This document shows positions 13,426 to 20,231 of a DNA stretch of 20,231 bases, piece after piece; the first letter of the stretch is position 1, and each line of letters opens with the position of its first letter. The stretch is from assembly GCA_965651535.1 (NCBI GenBank), contig CBFGSX010000016.1:1-20231 (forward strand). The letters are read 5' to 3'. The stretch comes from JAQGJA01 sp965651535. Its GTDB lineage: Bacteria > Pseudomonadota > Alphaproteobacteria > Micavibrionales > SZUA-601. Under the pieces are notes generated by a model. That model saw only the letters and a list, made by a program, of their open reading frames with translations. It made no database searches and had not been told where the DNA came from. The translations under genes were made by a program, and so were the position numbers.

Positions 13426-15165
13426 ATGGCCGTCCGGATTCTCCCCGATACCCTTGTCAACCAGATTGCTGCCGGCGAAGTCGTCGAGCGGCCCGCTTCG
13501 GTCGTGCGCGAGCTGGTGGAAAATGCGCTCGATGCGGGCGCGACGCAGATCGACATCGCGGCGGAAGGCGGCGGTCTGGTGCTGATTTCCGTGCGCGACG
13601 ACGGGAGCGGCATGGGGCCGGATGATTTGGCGATGGCGGTCGAGCGCCACGCCACCTCGAAGCTCAAGGACGATAATCTGTTTGCTATCGAAACGATGGG
13701 TTTTCGCGGCGAGGCACTGCCCTCGATTGGATCGGTGTCGCGTTTGACGATTGCCAGCCGCACGGCATCCGAACAAAGCGCGTGGGAGATTTTCGTCGAG
13801 GGCGGAAAGAAACACGCGGTAAAGCCCGCGGCTTTGAACAAAGGTACGCTAATTGCCGTGCGCGACCTTTTTTATGCGACTCCGGCGCGGCTGAAATTTA
13901 TGAAATCGGCCAATGCCGAGCGCGCCGCCATGGTCGATAGCGTCGAAAAATTGGCACTGGCCTATCCGTCGGTCGGGTTCACTTTTGCGCATGACGGGCG
14001 CAATGTTTTGAGCTTTCCAAAGGGGCAGGGGTTTATTGCGCGTTGCGCGCAGATTCTCAAAGACGATAAAAACATCACCCCTGTCTCGGATGAAAGCGGC
14101 GCGTTTTCGCTCGAGGCGGCTTTGGGCACGCCCGCGCTGACGGCGGCCAATGCGACGGGACAGGTGTTCATCGTCAACCGTCGCCCCGTGCGCGACCGCG
14201 CTTTGTCGGCGGTTTTGAAAGCTTCTTATCTTGACGTGCTGCCGCGCGAGCGGTTTCCCGTCGGCGTGTTCCATTTCACCGTGCCGAACGAGATGGTGGA
14301 TATGAACGTGCATCCGGCCAAGGCCGAAGTGCGTTTTCGTGAATTCGACGCGGTGAAATCCCTTTTGGCACGCGCGGTGCGCCGCGTGCTGGAACAGCCT
14401 TTGCAATCAGCGGTGAGTTTGTCGCCGGTTTCAACCGCGCCGCGCGTCGTGCCGTTTTCAAGGCCGTCCGCGATGCCGCTTTCGCGTTCGGCGGGATTTG
14501 CCGAAAGCTGGAGTCCTGCGGCGCGTGTCGAAGCGGTCAACCTGACCGCAACTGCGGAAGAAGAGGATCAGGCACAATATTATCCTCTGGGTGCGGCGCG
14601 CGCGCAAATTCTCGAGACGTATATCGTCGCGGAAACGCCGGACGGGCTTGTGCTGGTCGATCAGCACGCCGCGCATGAGCGCATTGTGTATGAGCGTATG
14701 AAAAACGCGCTGCAAAGCAAATCGGTCGAGCGTCAAGGACTGTTGATCCCCGAGATCGTATCCTTGGGCGCGGCGGATGGTGAGTTGGTTCTGGGGGCGG
14801 CCGAGGCCTTGGCGGAATTGGGTCTGGCCGTCGAAAGTTTCGGCATCGGCGATATCGCCGTGCGCGAGATTCCAGCATTACTCGGGGCGAATGCAAACCT
14901 CCAGCAATTGCTGCGTGATATCGCTGCGCTGCTGCGCGAGGAACGCGATGCCGCCGCCTTGCTCGAGCGGCGTTTGTTCGATCTCTGCGCGAAATTCGCC
15001 TGTTACGGCTCGGTGCGCGCGGGCCGCAGCCTGAATGCCGATGAAATGAACGCGCTGCTGCGCCAGATGGAGGAAACGGAAAAATCGGGGCAATGCAACC
15101 ATGGCCGCCCAACATTCATTAAACTTTCCCGGGAAGAGCTGGAAAAGCTCTTTGCGCGACGGTGA
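13426..15165 (+). CDS. mutL: DNA mismatch repair protein MutL (endonuclease type)
   Basis: The ATG at 13426 gives 579 residues and begins with the conserved MAVRILPDTLVNQIAAGEVV; the frame's earlier starts are in the terminator region and rejected. GHKL ATPase motifs are complete: LVENALDAGA (catalytic E32), DDGSGM (58-63), HATSK (75-79) and GFRGEAL (92-98). After a linker, the C-terminal domain has the metal-binding endonuclease motif DQHAAHERIVYE (412-423, the DQHA-x2-E-x4-E pattern), plus ACYGSVRAG and CNHGRPT (from 557). The intact DQHA motif indicates a nicking MutL, as in bacteria lacking MutH. It couples mismatch recognition by MutS to strand removal. No MutS is present in the window. 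Confidence 0.95.
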   Translation: MAVRILPDTLVNQIAAGEVVERPASVVRELVENALDAGATQIDIAAEGGGLVLISVRDDGSGMGPDDLAMAVERHATSKLKDDNLFAIETMGFRGEALPSIGSVSRLTIASRTASEQSAWEIFVEGGKKHAVKPAALNKGTLIAVRDLFYATPARLKFMKSANAERAAMVDSVEKLALAYPSVGFTFAHDGRNVLSFPKGQGFIARCAQILKDDKNITPVSDESGAFSLEAALGTPALTAANATGQVFIVNRRPVRDRALSAVLKASYLDVLPRERFPVGVFHFTVPNEMVDMNVHPAKAEVRFREFDAVKSLLARAVRRVLEQPLQSAVSLSPVSTAPRVVPFSRPSAMPLSRSAGFAESWSPAARVEAVNLTATAEEEDQAQYYPLGAARAQILETYIVAETPDGLVLVDQHAAHERIVYERMKNALQSKSVERQGLLIPEIVSLGAADGELVLGAAEALAELGLAVESFGIGDIAVREIPALLGANANLQQLLRDIAALLREERDAAALLERRLFDLCAKFACYGSVRAGRSLNADEMNALLRQMEETEKSGQCNHGRPTFIKLSREELEKLFARR

Positions 15166-15173
15166 TTTTTGGC

Positions 15174-15202
15174 TTGACATATAGGGTTGCGCAGGTTACG
15201 GT
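15174..15202 (+). promoter_or_regulatory. Possible promoter for the 66-residue ORF
   Basis: A perfect TTGACA at 15174-15179 is followed after 17 nt by TACGGT at 15197-15202. The -10 match is moderate. The sequence lies 9 nt after mutL and about 37 nt upstream of the small ORF start. Confidence 0.5.
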
Positions 15203-15239
15203 CACCCGAATTTCTTTGATAAAATAAAGGAGTTCGTCG

Positions 15240-15440
15240 ATGCCGCTGGTCAAATTTGATTTTAATGGATTCGGAGAAAAGCCAAATAAGCCGGTATCTT
15301 TTATATGCTTTTGCAAGGACTCCGTGAATCTCTTCGATGAAAACTGGCGTCTGATAGGAACCCAACCCAGACGGGATTCCGGCCATTCTTCCGAGTATCC
15401 AAAGAAAGCCCTGAAAAAAGAGGATGTACCAAGCCTCTAG
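15240..15440 (+). CDS. Small hypothetical protein, 66 residues
   Basis: The ATG at 15240 is preceded by AAGGAG at 15227-15232 at ideal spacing, and a TTGACA-containing promoter-like pair lies upstream, which supports a real short gene. The protein begins MPLVKFDFNGFGEKPNKPVS, has two cysteines in FICFCKDS, and ends in a hydrophilic lysine-rich tail. There is no signal peptide or long hydrophobic segment. No family is recognised. Its TAG shares the tetranucleotide CTAG with the stop codon of grpE on the opposite strand. Confidence 0.55.
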   Translation: MPLVKFDFNGFGEKPNKPVSFICFCKDSVNLFDENWRLIGTQPRRDSGHSSEYPKKALKKEDVPSL

Positions 15441-15451
15441 GCTTCGACATC
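15423..15451. terminator. Hairpin across the shared stop codons of the small ORF and grpE
   Basis: GATGT...AAGCC-TCTA-GGCTT...ACATC forms a two-part stem of 5+5 bp with a small internal loop and a TCTA loop. It is symmetric and lies between convergent genes, so it could act in both directions, but no T-run follows on either strand. Confidence 0.35.
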
Positions 15452-15988
15452 CATCGCTTTTTCGTCCGATGCGGCGGCGTTCTTGGCGACCGAGACGCGC
15501 GCGGGTCTGAGCAGTCGGTCGTGGATTTTATAACCTTTTTCCAAAACCTGCACGATCGTGCCGCTGGGCTGATCGCCCGGCACTTCAAACATCACTTCGT
15601 GTTCATGCGGATTCAAAATCTGGCCTGCCTCTGCGGCAACCGGGGTCACGCCCATGCGTTCGAGCGCGTTTTGCAATTCGCGCTGCGTCGCGCGCACGCC
15701 GTCCAGCCATGAAGCGGGAATTTCCGGCGGCGCGGCGTCCAAAGCCCGCGCCAGATTGTCGGCCACGCCCAAAAAAGGCTTCGCCGCCGAAATGACGCCG
15801 TATTTGCCCGCATCCTCGATGTCGCGCTGCGCGCGTTTCTGGATGTTCTGCATTTCGGCAACGGCGCGCAGATATTTGTCCTTAAGATCGGCGATCTCGG
15901 CTTGCGCCTGTACCAGCGCATCCGTCTCCGGCGCGGCCTCGCTCAGCTCCAGCGTCTCTTCGTTTTCGTTCGTTTGCGGTTCCGTCAC
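15437..15988 (-). CDS. grpE: Nucleotide exchange factor GrpE
   Basis: This 183-residue protein has an acidic N-terminal tail, a long coiled-coil helix (ALVQAQAEIADLKDKYLRAV, then AEMQNIQKRAQRDIEDAGKYG) and a C-terminal beta domain with the GrpE signature from NPHEHEVMFEVPG to GTIVQVLEKGYKIHDRLLRPARVSVAK. It dimerises and releases ADP from DnaK in the heat-shock chaperone cycle. It begins 2 nt after the hrcA stop on the same strand, so the two form an operon. Confidence 0.95.
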   Translation of the reverse strand: MTEPQTNENEETLELSEAAPETDALVQAQAEIADLKDKYLRAVAEMQNIQKRAQRDIEDAGKYGVISAAKPFLGVADNLARALDAAPPEIPASWLDGVRATQRELQNALERMGVTPVAAEAGQILNPHEHEVMFEVPGDQPSGTIVQVLEKGYKIHDRLLRPARVSVAKNAAASDEKAMDVEA

Positions 15989-15990
15989 TT

Positions 15991-17028
15991 TTACACTCCA
16001 CTCAAAATTTTTGCCGTGTAGTCGACCATCGGGATGATGCGTCCGTAATTCAAACGCGTCGGCCCGATGACTCCGATGGCACCGATCACGTTTTGCTGTT
16101 TATCTTTATAGGGCGCGATAATCATCGCGCAACCCGAATCGTCGAAAAGCGGGTTCTGCGCCCCGATGAAAATCTGCACACCCGAAGCCGTTGCCGTCCG
16201 CTCCACCAGCTTCAGCACGGTTTCGCGCTGTTCCAGCGTATCGAACAGGCGGCGCAGGCGGTCAAGCTCGGCAACCTCGCGCACGTCGGATAAAAGATTG
16301 GCCTGGCCGCGCACGATCACCAGCCCGTCATCCCCCGTCGGAAGCGCCAGGCCTTTTTCGACCAGCGCAGCCGTCAGCGCGTCGAGATCGGCGCGGTTTT
16401 GCGCAATCTCGTCCGTGATGCGCGTGCGCGCCTCGGCCAGCGTGCGTCCGAACAGATGATGGTTGAGGTAATGGGCGGCGCGCTGCAAATCGCTTTGGGT
16501 CAACGCGGGGTCGGCCTCGAGAATGCGGTTCTCGACCGAGCCATCCTCGGCGACCCAGACCGCCAGAACTTTGCCCTGCGCCAGTTGCACGAACTCCATG
16601 CGGCGGAAGGGTTTGTCTTTTTTCGGCGCGGCGATCAGCCCCGCGCCTTTTGATAAATTCGACAAGGCGCGGCTGGCACGCTCCATCATGCCGGGAAGAT
16701 TGCCGGGGTCGATATCGAGCTGTTTTTCGATCTCGGACTGGTGCGCGCGGTCAAGCGGCTGCACCTCGAGCAGATTGTCGACGAACAGGCGCAGCCCCGC
16801 CTCGGTCGGCAGGCGCCCCGCGCTGGTATGTGGCGAATACAACAGGCCCGCCTCCTCGAGATCGGCCATGGCCGAGCGCACGGTCGCGGGCGATAATTCC
16901 ATGCCCAGCAACGCCGCCAGCTCGCGCGACAGGGTCTGTGAGCCGGAAGCCTCTCCCGATCGCAGATAACGGTCGGTCACAAGCCGCAGAATCGCGGATT
17001 TTCTTGGTTTAATGTCTTGCAGGGGCAT
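15991..17028 (-). CDS. hrcA: Heat-inducible transcription repressor HrcA
   Basis: This 345-residue repressor has an N-terminal winged-helix domain (RKSAILRLVTDRYLRSGEAS, then ATVRSAMADLEEAGLLYSPH and TSAGRLPTEAGLRLFVD) and the HrcA central/C-terminal region (RAHQSEIEKQL, then NLLSDVREVAELDRLRRLFDTLEQ and the end GPTRLNYGRIIPMVDYTAKIL). HrcA represses groE and sometimes dnaK through CIRCE operators and depends on GroEL for folding. It is the first gene of the hrcA-grpE operon. No good CIRCE copy (TTAGCACTC-N9-GAGTGCTAA) was seen in the short space to rph, so its own control may be by sigma-32 or constitutive. No ribosome site precedes the ATG. Confidence 0.95.
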   Translation of the reverse strand: MPLQDIKPRKSAILRLVTDRYLRSGEASGSQTLSRELAALLGMELSPATVRSAMADLEEAGLLYSPHTSAGRLPTEAGLRLFVDNLLEVQPLDRAHQSEIEKQLDIDPGNLPGMMERASRALSNLSKGAGLIAAPKKDKPFRRMEFVQLAQGKVLAVWVAEDGSVENRILEADPALTQSDLQRAAHYLNHHLFGRTLAEARTRITDEIAQNRADLDALTAALVEKGLALPTGDDGLVIVRGQANLLSDVREVAELDRLRRLFDTLEQRETVLKLVERTATASGVQIFIGAQNPLFDDSGCAMIIAPYKDKQQNVIGAIGVIGPTRLNYGRIIPMVDYTAKILSGV

Positions 17029-17035
17029 GGGGGTT

Positions 17036-17064
17036 AATTTAGCATTGGGGTGTCGTTAATTCAA
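17036..17064 (-). promoter_or_regulatory. Possible promoter of hrcA-grpE
   Basis: On the - strand, TTGAAT (17064-17059) and TAAATT (17041-17036) are 17 nt apart, each matching 4 of 6 sigma-70 positions. The -10 ends 7 nt before the hrcA ATG, which would give a leaderless or nearly leaderless transcript. Confidence 0.35.
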
Positions 17065-17081
17065 TGAATGGAATCATAAAA

Positions 17082-17798
17082 ATGCGCCCTTCCGGCCGAA
17101 ATCCCGACCAGCTCCGTCCCGTCATTTTGGAAACGGATGTGGCCAAATACGCCGAAGGCTCGTGCCTCATTAAAATGGGCGATACGCATGTGTTCTGCAC
17201 CGCGTCGCTCGACGACCGCCTGCCGCCCTGGCTCAAGGGCAAGGGGCAGGGCTGGGTGACGGCGGAATACGCCATGCTGCCGCGCGCCACGCAACAGCGC
17301 ACCGGGCGCGAGGTCAATCGCGGTGCGCCTTCGGGCCGCACGCAGGAAATTCAACGCCTGATCGGGCGCAGCTTGCGCGCCGTCGTCGATCTGAAGCTTT
17401 TGGGCGACGTGCAGATCAAGATCGATTGCGACGTGATCCAGGCCGATGGCGGGACGCGCACGGCGGCGATCACCGGCGGCTATGTGGCGATGGCGCAGGC
17501 GATCCGGCACGGGCTGAATATCGGCCTGATCAAGCAAAACCCGATCCGCGAGAATATCGCCGCCGTGTCCTGCGGCATTTACAACGGCGCACCGGTTTTG
17601 GATCTCGATTACGCCGAGGATTCGACCGCGCAGGCCGATGGGAATTTCGTGATTACCGCCGGCGGCGGTCTGGTTGAGATACAGGCCACCGCTGAACAGG
17701 AAGCCTTCAAACCCGAGGAATTCGACGCGCTGATGGCGCTTGCCAAAAAAGGCATCGGCGATCTGGTGAAATTGCAAAACGAGGCTTTGAAAGAATGA
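17082..17798 (+). CDS. rph: Ribonuclease PH
   Basis: The ATG at 17082 gives 238 residues, the same length as E. coli RNase PH, and begins with the conserved MRPSGRNPDQLRPV; an ATG six codons earlier is also possible. Family blocks include AEGSCLIKMGDTHVFCTAS, GWVTAEYAMLPRAT, then GRTQEIQRLIGRSLRAVVDL and QADGGTRTAAITGG, and LDLDYAEDSTAQADGNFV with the catalytic-site acidic residues. The enzyme trims the 3' end of tRNA precursors by phosphorolysis. It faces away from hrcA, a common alphaproteobacterial arrangement, and overlaps the next gene by 4 nt. Confidence 0.96.
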   Translation: MRPSGRNPDQLRPVILETDVAKYAEGSCLIKMGDTHVFCTASLDDRLPPWLKGKGQGWVTAEYAMLPRATQQRTGREVNRGAPSGRTQEIQRLIGRSLRAVVDLKLLGDVQIKIDCDVIQADGGTRTAAITGGYVAMAQAIRHGLNIGLIKQNPIRENIAAVSCGIYNGAPVLDLDYAEDSTAQADGNFVITAGGGLVEIQATAEQEAFKPEEFDALMALAKKGIGDLVKLQNEALKE

Positions 17799-18382
17799 TC
17801 GAGCGCTCGTTCTATTTCCTGCGTCACGGTGAAACGGATTGGAACGTGCAAAAGCGTCTGCAAGGTCACACCGACACACCGCTCAACGAAAACGGACGGG
17901 AACAGGCGCGCGCGGCGATTGCGCTGTTGCAAAACCATCCGATCGATCGGATTGTCGCCAGCCCGCTGAGCCGCGCTTTTGAAACTGCCGAGATCGTCAA
18001 CGCCGCTCTGAAGAAACCCATCGAAACGCACGAAGGCTTGAAAGAGCGCCATTTCGGCCTGTTCGAAGGCAAGACGCACGAAGAGATCGAGATTTTCGCG
18101 CAGGAGAATATGCATCTGATCCCGGCGCGGCGAAACCCGTCTGCGCCGCTTGACGCGCCCGGCGCGGAAAATTACGACACGTTTCGTTCTCGCGTGGTAG
18201 CCTGCGTCGCGGAGTTATTGACGCGGCATGACGGGCAGAATCTGTTGATCGTCGCGCATGGCGGGGTGTATCGCACGCTGTGCCGCCATTTCTGGGGTGA
18301 AACCGATCAGGCTAAAAACGCCTGGCCCTATCATTTTCACAGGGAGAATGATAATCTGTGGGTGTTAAAGGAATTGTCATGA
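17795..18382 (+). CDS. Histidine phosphatase family protein (phosphoglycerate mutase-like)
   Basis: This 195-residue protein has the RHG signature FLRHGETDWN (8-17; H11 would be phosphorylated), LQGHTDTPLNENGREQA, the block IVASPLSRAFETAEIV, the acidic KERHFGLFEGKTHEEIE and the second histidine in LLIVAHGGVYRTL. This is the GpmB/CobC/PhoE-like branch; the substrate (phosphoglycerate, alpha-ribazole phosphate or another small phosphoester) cannot be told from the sequence. It is coupled by 4-nt ATGA overlaps to rph before it and rdgB after it, which is an uncommon insertion in the usual rph-rdgB pair. There is no signal peptide, so it is cytosolic. Confidence 0.9.
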   Translation: MIERSFYFLRHGETDWNVQKRLQGHTDTPLNENGREQARAAIALLQNHPIDRIVASPLSRAFETAEIVNAALKKPIETHEGLKERHFGLFEGKTHEEIEIFAQENMHLIPARRNPSAPLDAPGAENYDTFRSRVVACVAELLTRHDGQNLLIVAHGGVYRTLCRHFWGETDQAKNAWPYHFHRENDNLWVLKELS

Positions 18383-18975
18383 AAATCCTGATTGCCAGCC
18401 AGAACGCCCATAAGATCGACGAGATTAAACCCATTCTTGAGCAGGCGGGTTTCGACGTGACGGATGCGCGTTTTCACAAGCTGCCTGAACCGATCGAGGA
18501 TGGTGGCACGTTTCTGGCCAATGCGCGGATCAAGGCGCGCGCCTGTTGCGAGGCGACGGGTATGGCAGTGCTGGCCGATGATAGCGGCCTGATCGTCGAT
18601 GCCTTGGGCGATTTTCCGGGGGTGGATTCCGCGCCTTACGCGAAATCTTGCGGCGGCCATGAAGAAGCGACGAAAGATTTGTTCAAACGTCTGGGCGGCA
18701 AGCCATCCGATTGTCATTATGTGTCGGTATTGGTCATTCAGTTCCCGGACGGGCGCGAGATTGTCGCCGAGGGCCGCGTGGATGGAAAGCTGATTCAGGA
18801 GCGGCGCGGTAACGGTACATTCGGTTTCGATCCGTGGTTTGAAATAAAAGGCTCCGGCAAAACTTTTGCCGAGCTGACGCTTGCGGAAAAAGACAAAATT
18901 TCCCATCGCGGGATTGCCTTGAAACACATATTGGAGAAGTTGTCTCAATCAGATGGTCTACGCGCTGTATGTTGA
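18379..18975 (+). CDS. rdgB: Non-canonical purine NTP pyrophosphatase (RdgB/HAM1)
   Basis: The ATG at 18379, overlapping the phosphatase stop, gives 198 residues beginning MKILIASQNAHKIDEIKPIL, the usual start. Active-site blocks are present: GTFLANARIKARA (43-55), LADDSGL (65-71, D68 probable base), GFDPWF and KISHRGIAL. The enzyme removes dITP, dXTP and XTP by hydrolysis to the monophosphate. The normally conserved PGVxSARYAG reads PGVDSAPYAKSCGG, and the following segment (CHYVSVLVIQF) is also unusual, so substrate handling may differ. It overlaps the HemW-like gene by 23 nt. Confidence 0.92.
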   Translation: MKILIASQNAHKIDEIKPILEQAGFDVTDARFHKLPEPIEDGGTFLANARIKARACCEATGMAVLADDSGLIVDALGDFPGVDSAPYAKSCGGHEEATKDLFKRLGGKPSDCHYVSVLVIQFPDGREIVAEGRVDGKLIQERRGNGTFGFDPWFEIKGSGKTFAELTLAEKDKISHRGIALKHILEKLSQSDGLRAVC

Positions 18976-19783
18976 CCCGGGCAAGCGTGACGACGGGGTG
19001 GGGCTCGACTTCCCGCCCGGCTCTGCCGCGGTCGCCTATTTCCGCCTGATTGATCTCGATAACGCGCAGCTGGCGGCTTTCGATCCGCGGCGTTTTCCCC
19101 CCGCCGATTTCACCATCGCCGAGATTCATCCCGCGCAATGGGATTTGCTGCAATTCTATGTCGACCGTCTCAGCATTGTTCTGGATAAAAGCAAATTCGA
19201 CAACGTGTCGTCGGTCAAGTCGCGCATGGCGGCGACGAATTGCGACATCACTTTTGAGTGGGATCACCGTTTCAGCCTGAACTACTATGCCAAAATGCTG
19301 CAATACTGGATTCATTGCGGCGCGCGTCATTTCAGCTTTTACGCGCTGACGAATTTTGAAACGTGGCAACGCCTACGCGATTTTCTGGCGGCATACGGGT
19401 ATCATTTCTATGATCGCTATCATGCCTGTTTGCCGTCATGGGAAAGCCCGTATCAAAAACATCTGGCAAAATTCCGTGACCTTTACGCGCTGGGCGGGTG
19501 GAGCCGCGTCACCGACGCGCAGAACGTCACGCGCACGCGCGGGCCCAATGCGCGCGAATGGACGACCCTTGCTCCCGACGAGCAAACCGCCGAAGGCCTG
19601 CTTTTTGCCATGGCGGATATCGACGGATTATCGGTGCGCGCCTTTGCTCCGGCTCTGGTCGAGGCCGCGGAAAAATCGGGGCTGGTGATCGTCCAGGAAG
19701 GCCGCGTCATTCCGACCGACAAAGGCATGTGGGACACGGTGGGTCTGGTGTCCATGCTGCATCCGTCCCACGCGGCGGCATGA
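18953..19783 (+). CDS. HemW-like protein lacking the radical-SAM cysteine motif
   Basis: This 276-residue protein sits where hemW normally follows rdgB. Several segments resemble HemW: the start ALYVDPGK against (A)(L/V)YVHWPFC; a strand TIAEIHPAQW against TIEANP; CGARHFSFYALTNFETW against EHLSLYQLTIEPGT; YHFYDRYHACLPSW against YEISNYARPG; and the C-terminal domain ALxDEQTAEGLLFAMADIDGLSVRAF against the E-ALLMGLRLxEG(I/V)D block, ending VIPTDKGMWDTVGLVSML. The CxxxCxxC motif is replaced by DPGKRDDG, and roughly 100 residues of the usual 380 are missing. The three cysteines present are scattered. It therefore cannot bind the SAM cluster; a haem-handling or regulatory role is possible but inferred. 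The frame is intact, so it is not a recent pseudogene. Confidence 0.55.
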   Translation: MVYALYVDPGKRDDGVGLDFPPGSAAVAYFRLIDLDNAQLAAFDPRRFPPADFTIAEIHPAQWDLLQFYVDRLSIVLDKSKFDNVSSVKSRMAATNCDITFEWDHRFSLNYYAKMLQYWIHCGARHFSFYALTNFETWQRLRDFLAAYGYHFYDRYHACLPSWESPYQKHLAKFRDLYALGGWSRVTDAQNVTRTRGPNAREWTTLAPDEQTAEGLLFAMADIDGLSVRAFAPALVEAAEKSGLVIVQEGRVIPTDKGMWDTVGLVSMLHPSHAAA

Positions 19784-19795
19784 TTTCAACAAACC

Positions 19796-19872
19796 GTCAT
19801 TCCCGCGGAAGCGGGAATCCAGTTTGAGTTTTAGATTCTGTGCCGCTGGATTCCCGCCTGCGCGGGGATGAC
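19796..19872. repeat. REP-like palindromic element, copy 2
   Basis: A 77-nt element begins GTCATTCCCGCGGAAGCGGG and ends CGCGGGGATGAC. It has the same two-hairpin layout as the copy at 8642-8717, and its inner arms AATCCAG/CTGGATT are better preserved here. It lies between the HemW-like gene and the convergent tRNA-Arg. Confidence 0.8.
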
Positions 19873-19913
19873 AATGAAGGAGGCGGCCTGCCACCCGAAG
19901 CCTTGGCGCAGGG

Positions 19914-19990
<77 letters not shown>

Positions 19991-20033
19991 GTCGAAGGGG
20001 AATTTAGCCCGTTCTTCGGCCCTGTCCCACAGT

Positions 20034-20061
20034 ATTATATTTGGCATAATGTTTATTGTAA
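20034..20061 (-). promoter_or_regulatory. Promoter of tRNA-Arg(CCU)
   Basis: On the - strand, TTACAA (20061-20056) and a perfect TATAAT (20039-20034) are separated by 16 nt. Transcription would begin about 37 nt before the mature tRNA 5' end. Confidence 0.7.
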
Positions 20062-20154
20062 CGAGGCGGGGGGTGGCCGGATTGCCGCGTTGCGGCGCGG
20101 TATTTGAGGCTTTCTTAACGGCTCGCGCACTATATATGGAGAGAAAAATAATTC

Positions 20155-20181
20155 GTCGTCCCGGCTCGCATCCGGCATGAC
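20155..20181. repeat. Degenerate single-hairpin REP-like palindrome
   Basis: GTCGTCCCGG-CTCGCAT-CCGGCATGAC is a 10-bp stem with one mismatch and one G-T pair, ending in ATGAC like the two larger elements. It lies 20 nt before the ATG at 20202, so it would be in the 5' leader of the next gene. Confidence 0.5.
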
Positions 20182-20201
20182 GGCCAAAAGAAGGAAAGCC
20201 C

Positions 20202-20231
20202 ATGTCCAAAGACATCGTTCTGGTCGGTTTC
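20202..20231 (+). CDS. Start of an unidentified gene running off the window
   Basis: The ATG at 20202 follows AAGGAAAG at good spacing and encodes MSKDIVLVGF before the window ends. The hydrophobic strand ending in G suggests the start of a nucleotide-binding fold, but ten residues are too few to name a family. Confidence 0.6.
   Translation, partial: MSKDIVLVGF

Noticed and set aside
17029..17063. CIRCE operator upstream of hrcA
   Set aside because: TTAGCATT begins like CIRCE, but the second arm at the required N9 spacing (GAGTGCTAA) is absent; only TTAA is shared.

Overview
The window looks like chromosomal DNA of an alphaproteobacterium with moderately high GC. The evidence is the hrcA-grpE pair facing away from an rph-...-rdgB-hemW-type operon, an Usg-family protein, an adrenodoxin-type ferredoxin beside a thioredoxin-reductase-like ferredoxin-NADP reductase, and a tRNA-Arg(CCU) gene with encoded CCA. 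No transposase, integrase, phage gene, rRNA or CRISPR array is visible. Genes are tightly packed, many overlapping by 1, 4 or 23 nt.

Region 1 (1-6901) is a piece of a Dot/Icm-like (IncI-type, type IVB) secretion or conjugation locus, all on the + strand. It holds the end of a gene weakly resembling CobT, a DsbG-fold protein with no cysteines, a small lytic transglycosylase, a GNAT-like protein, then dotD-dotC-dotB-icmT (the order of traH-I-J-K on IncI plasmids) and a secreted Pro/Ala-rich protein with two TcpQ/secretin-N-like domains. The remaining core genes (dotA, G, H, I, L, O and others) are not here and may lie upstream of the left edge.

Region 2 (6902-11922) is housekeeping: a Na/Pi-cotransporter-PhoU fusion, a REP-like palindrome, a ferredoxin reductase-GNAT-ferredoxin operon that may be leaderless, a convergent Usg gene with a 58-residue membrane protein, and uppP. 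Region 3 (12023-15440) has a pentapeptide-repeat protein built as two similar halves, a terminator, mutL, and a small ORF with its own promoter-like sequence. Region 4 (15437-19783) has hrcA-grpE on the - strand and, divergently, rph-histidine phosphatase-rdgB-HemW-like. The HemW-like protein keeps recognisable HemW segments but has lost the radical-SAM cysteine motif. Region 5 (19784-20231) has a second REP-like palindrome, tRNA-Arg with a good promoter, a third, degenerate palindrome, and the first codons of a gene that leaves the window.

The most unusual content is in the secretion locus (a cysteine-free Dsb-like protein, a DotC with no lipobox, a double TcpQ-domain protein) and in the cysteine-motif-less HemW-like protein. 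All family assignments come from reading the sequence; no database search was run.
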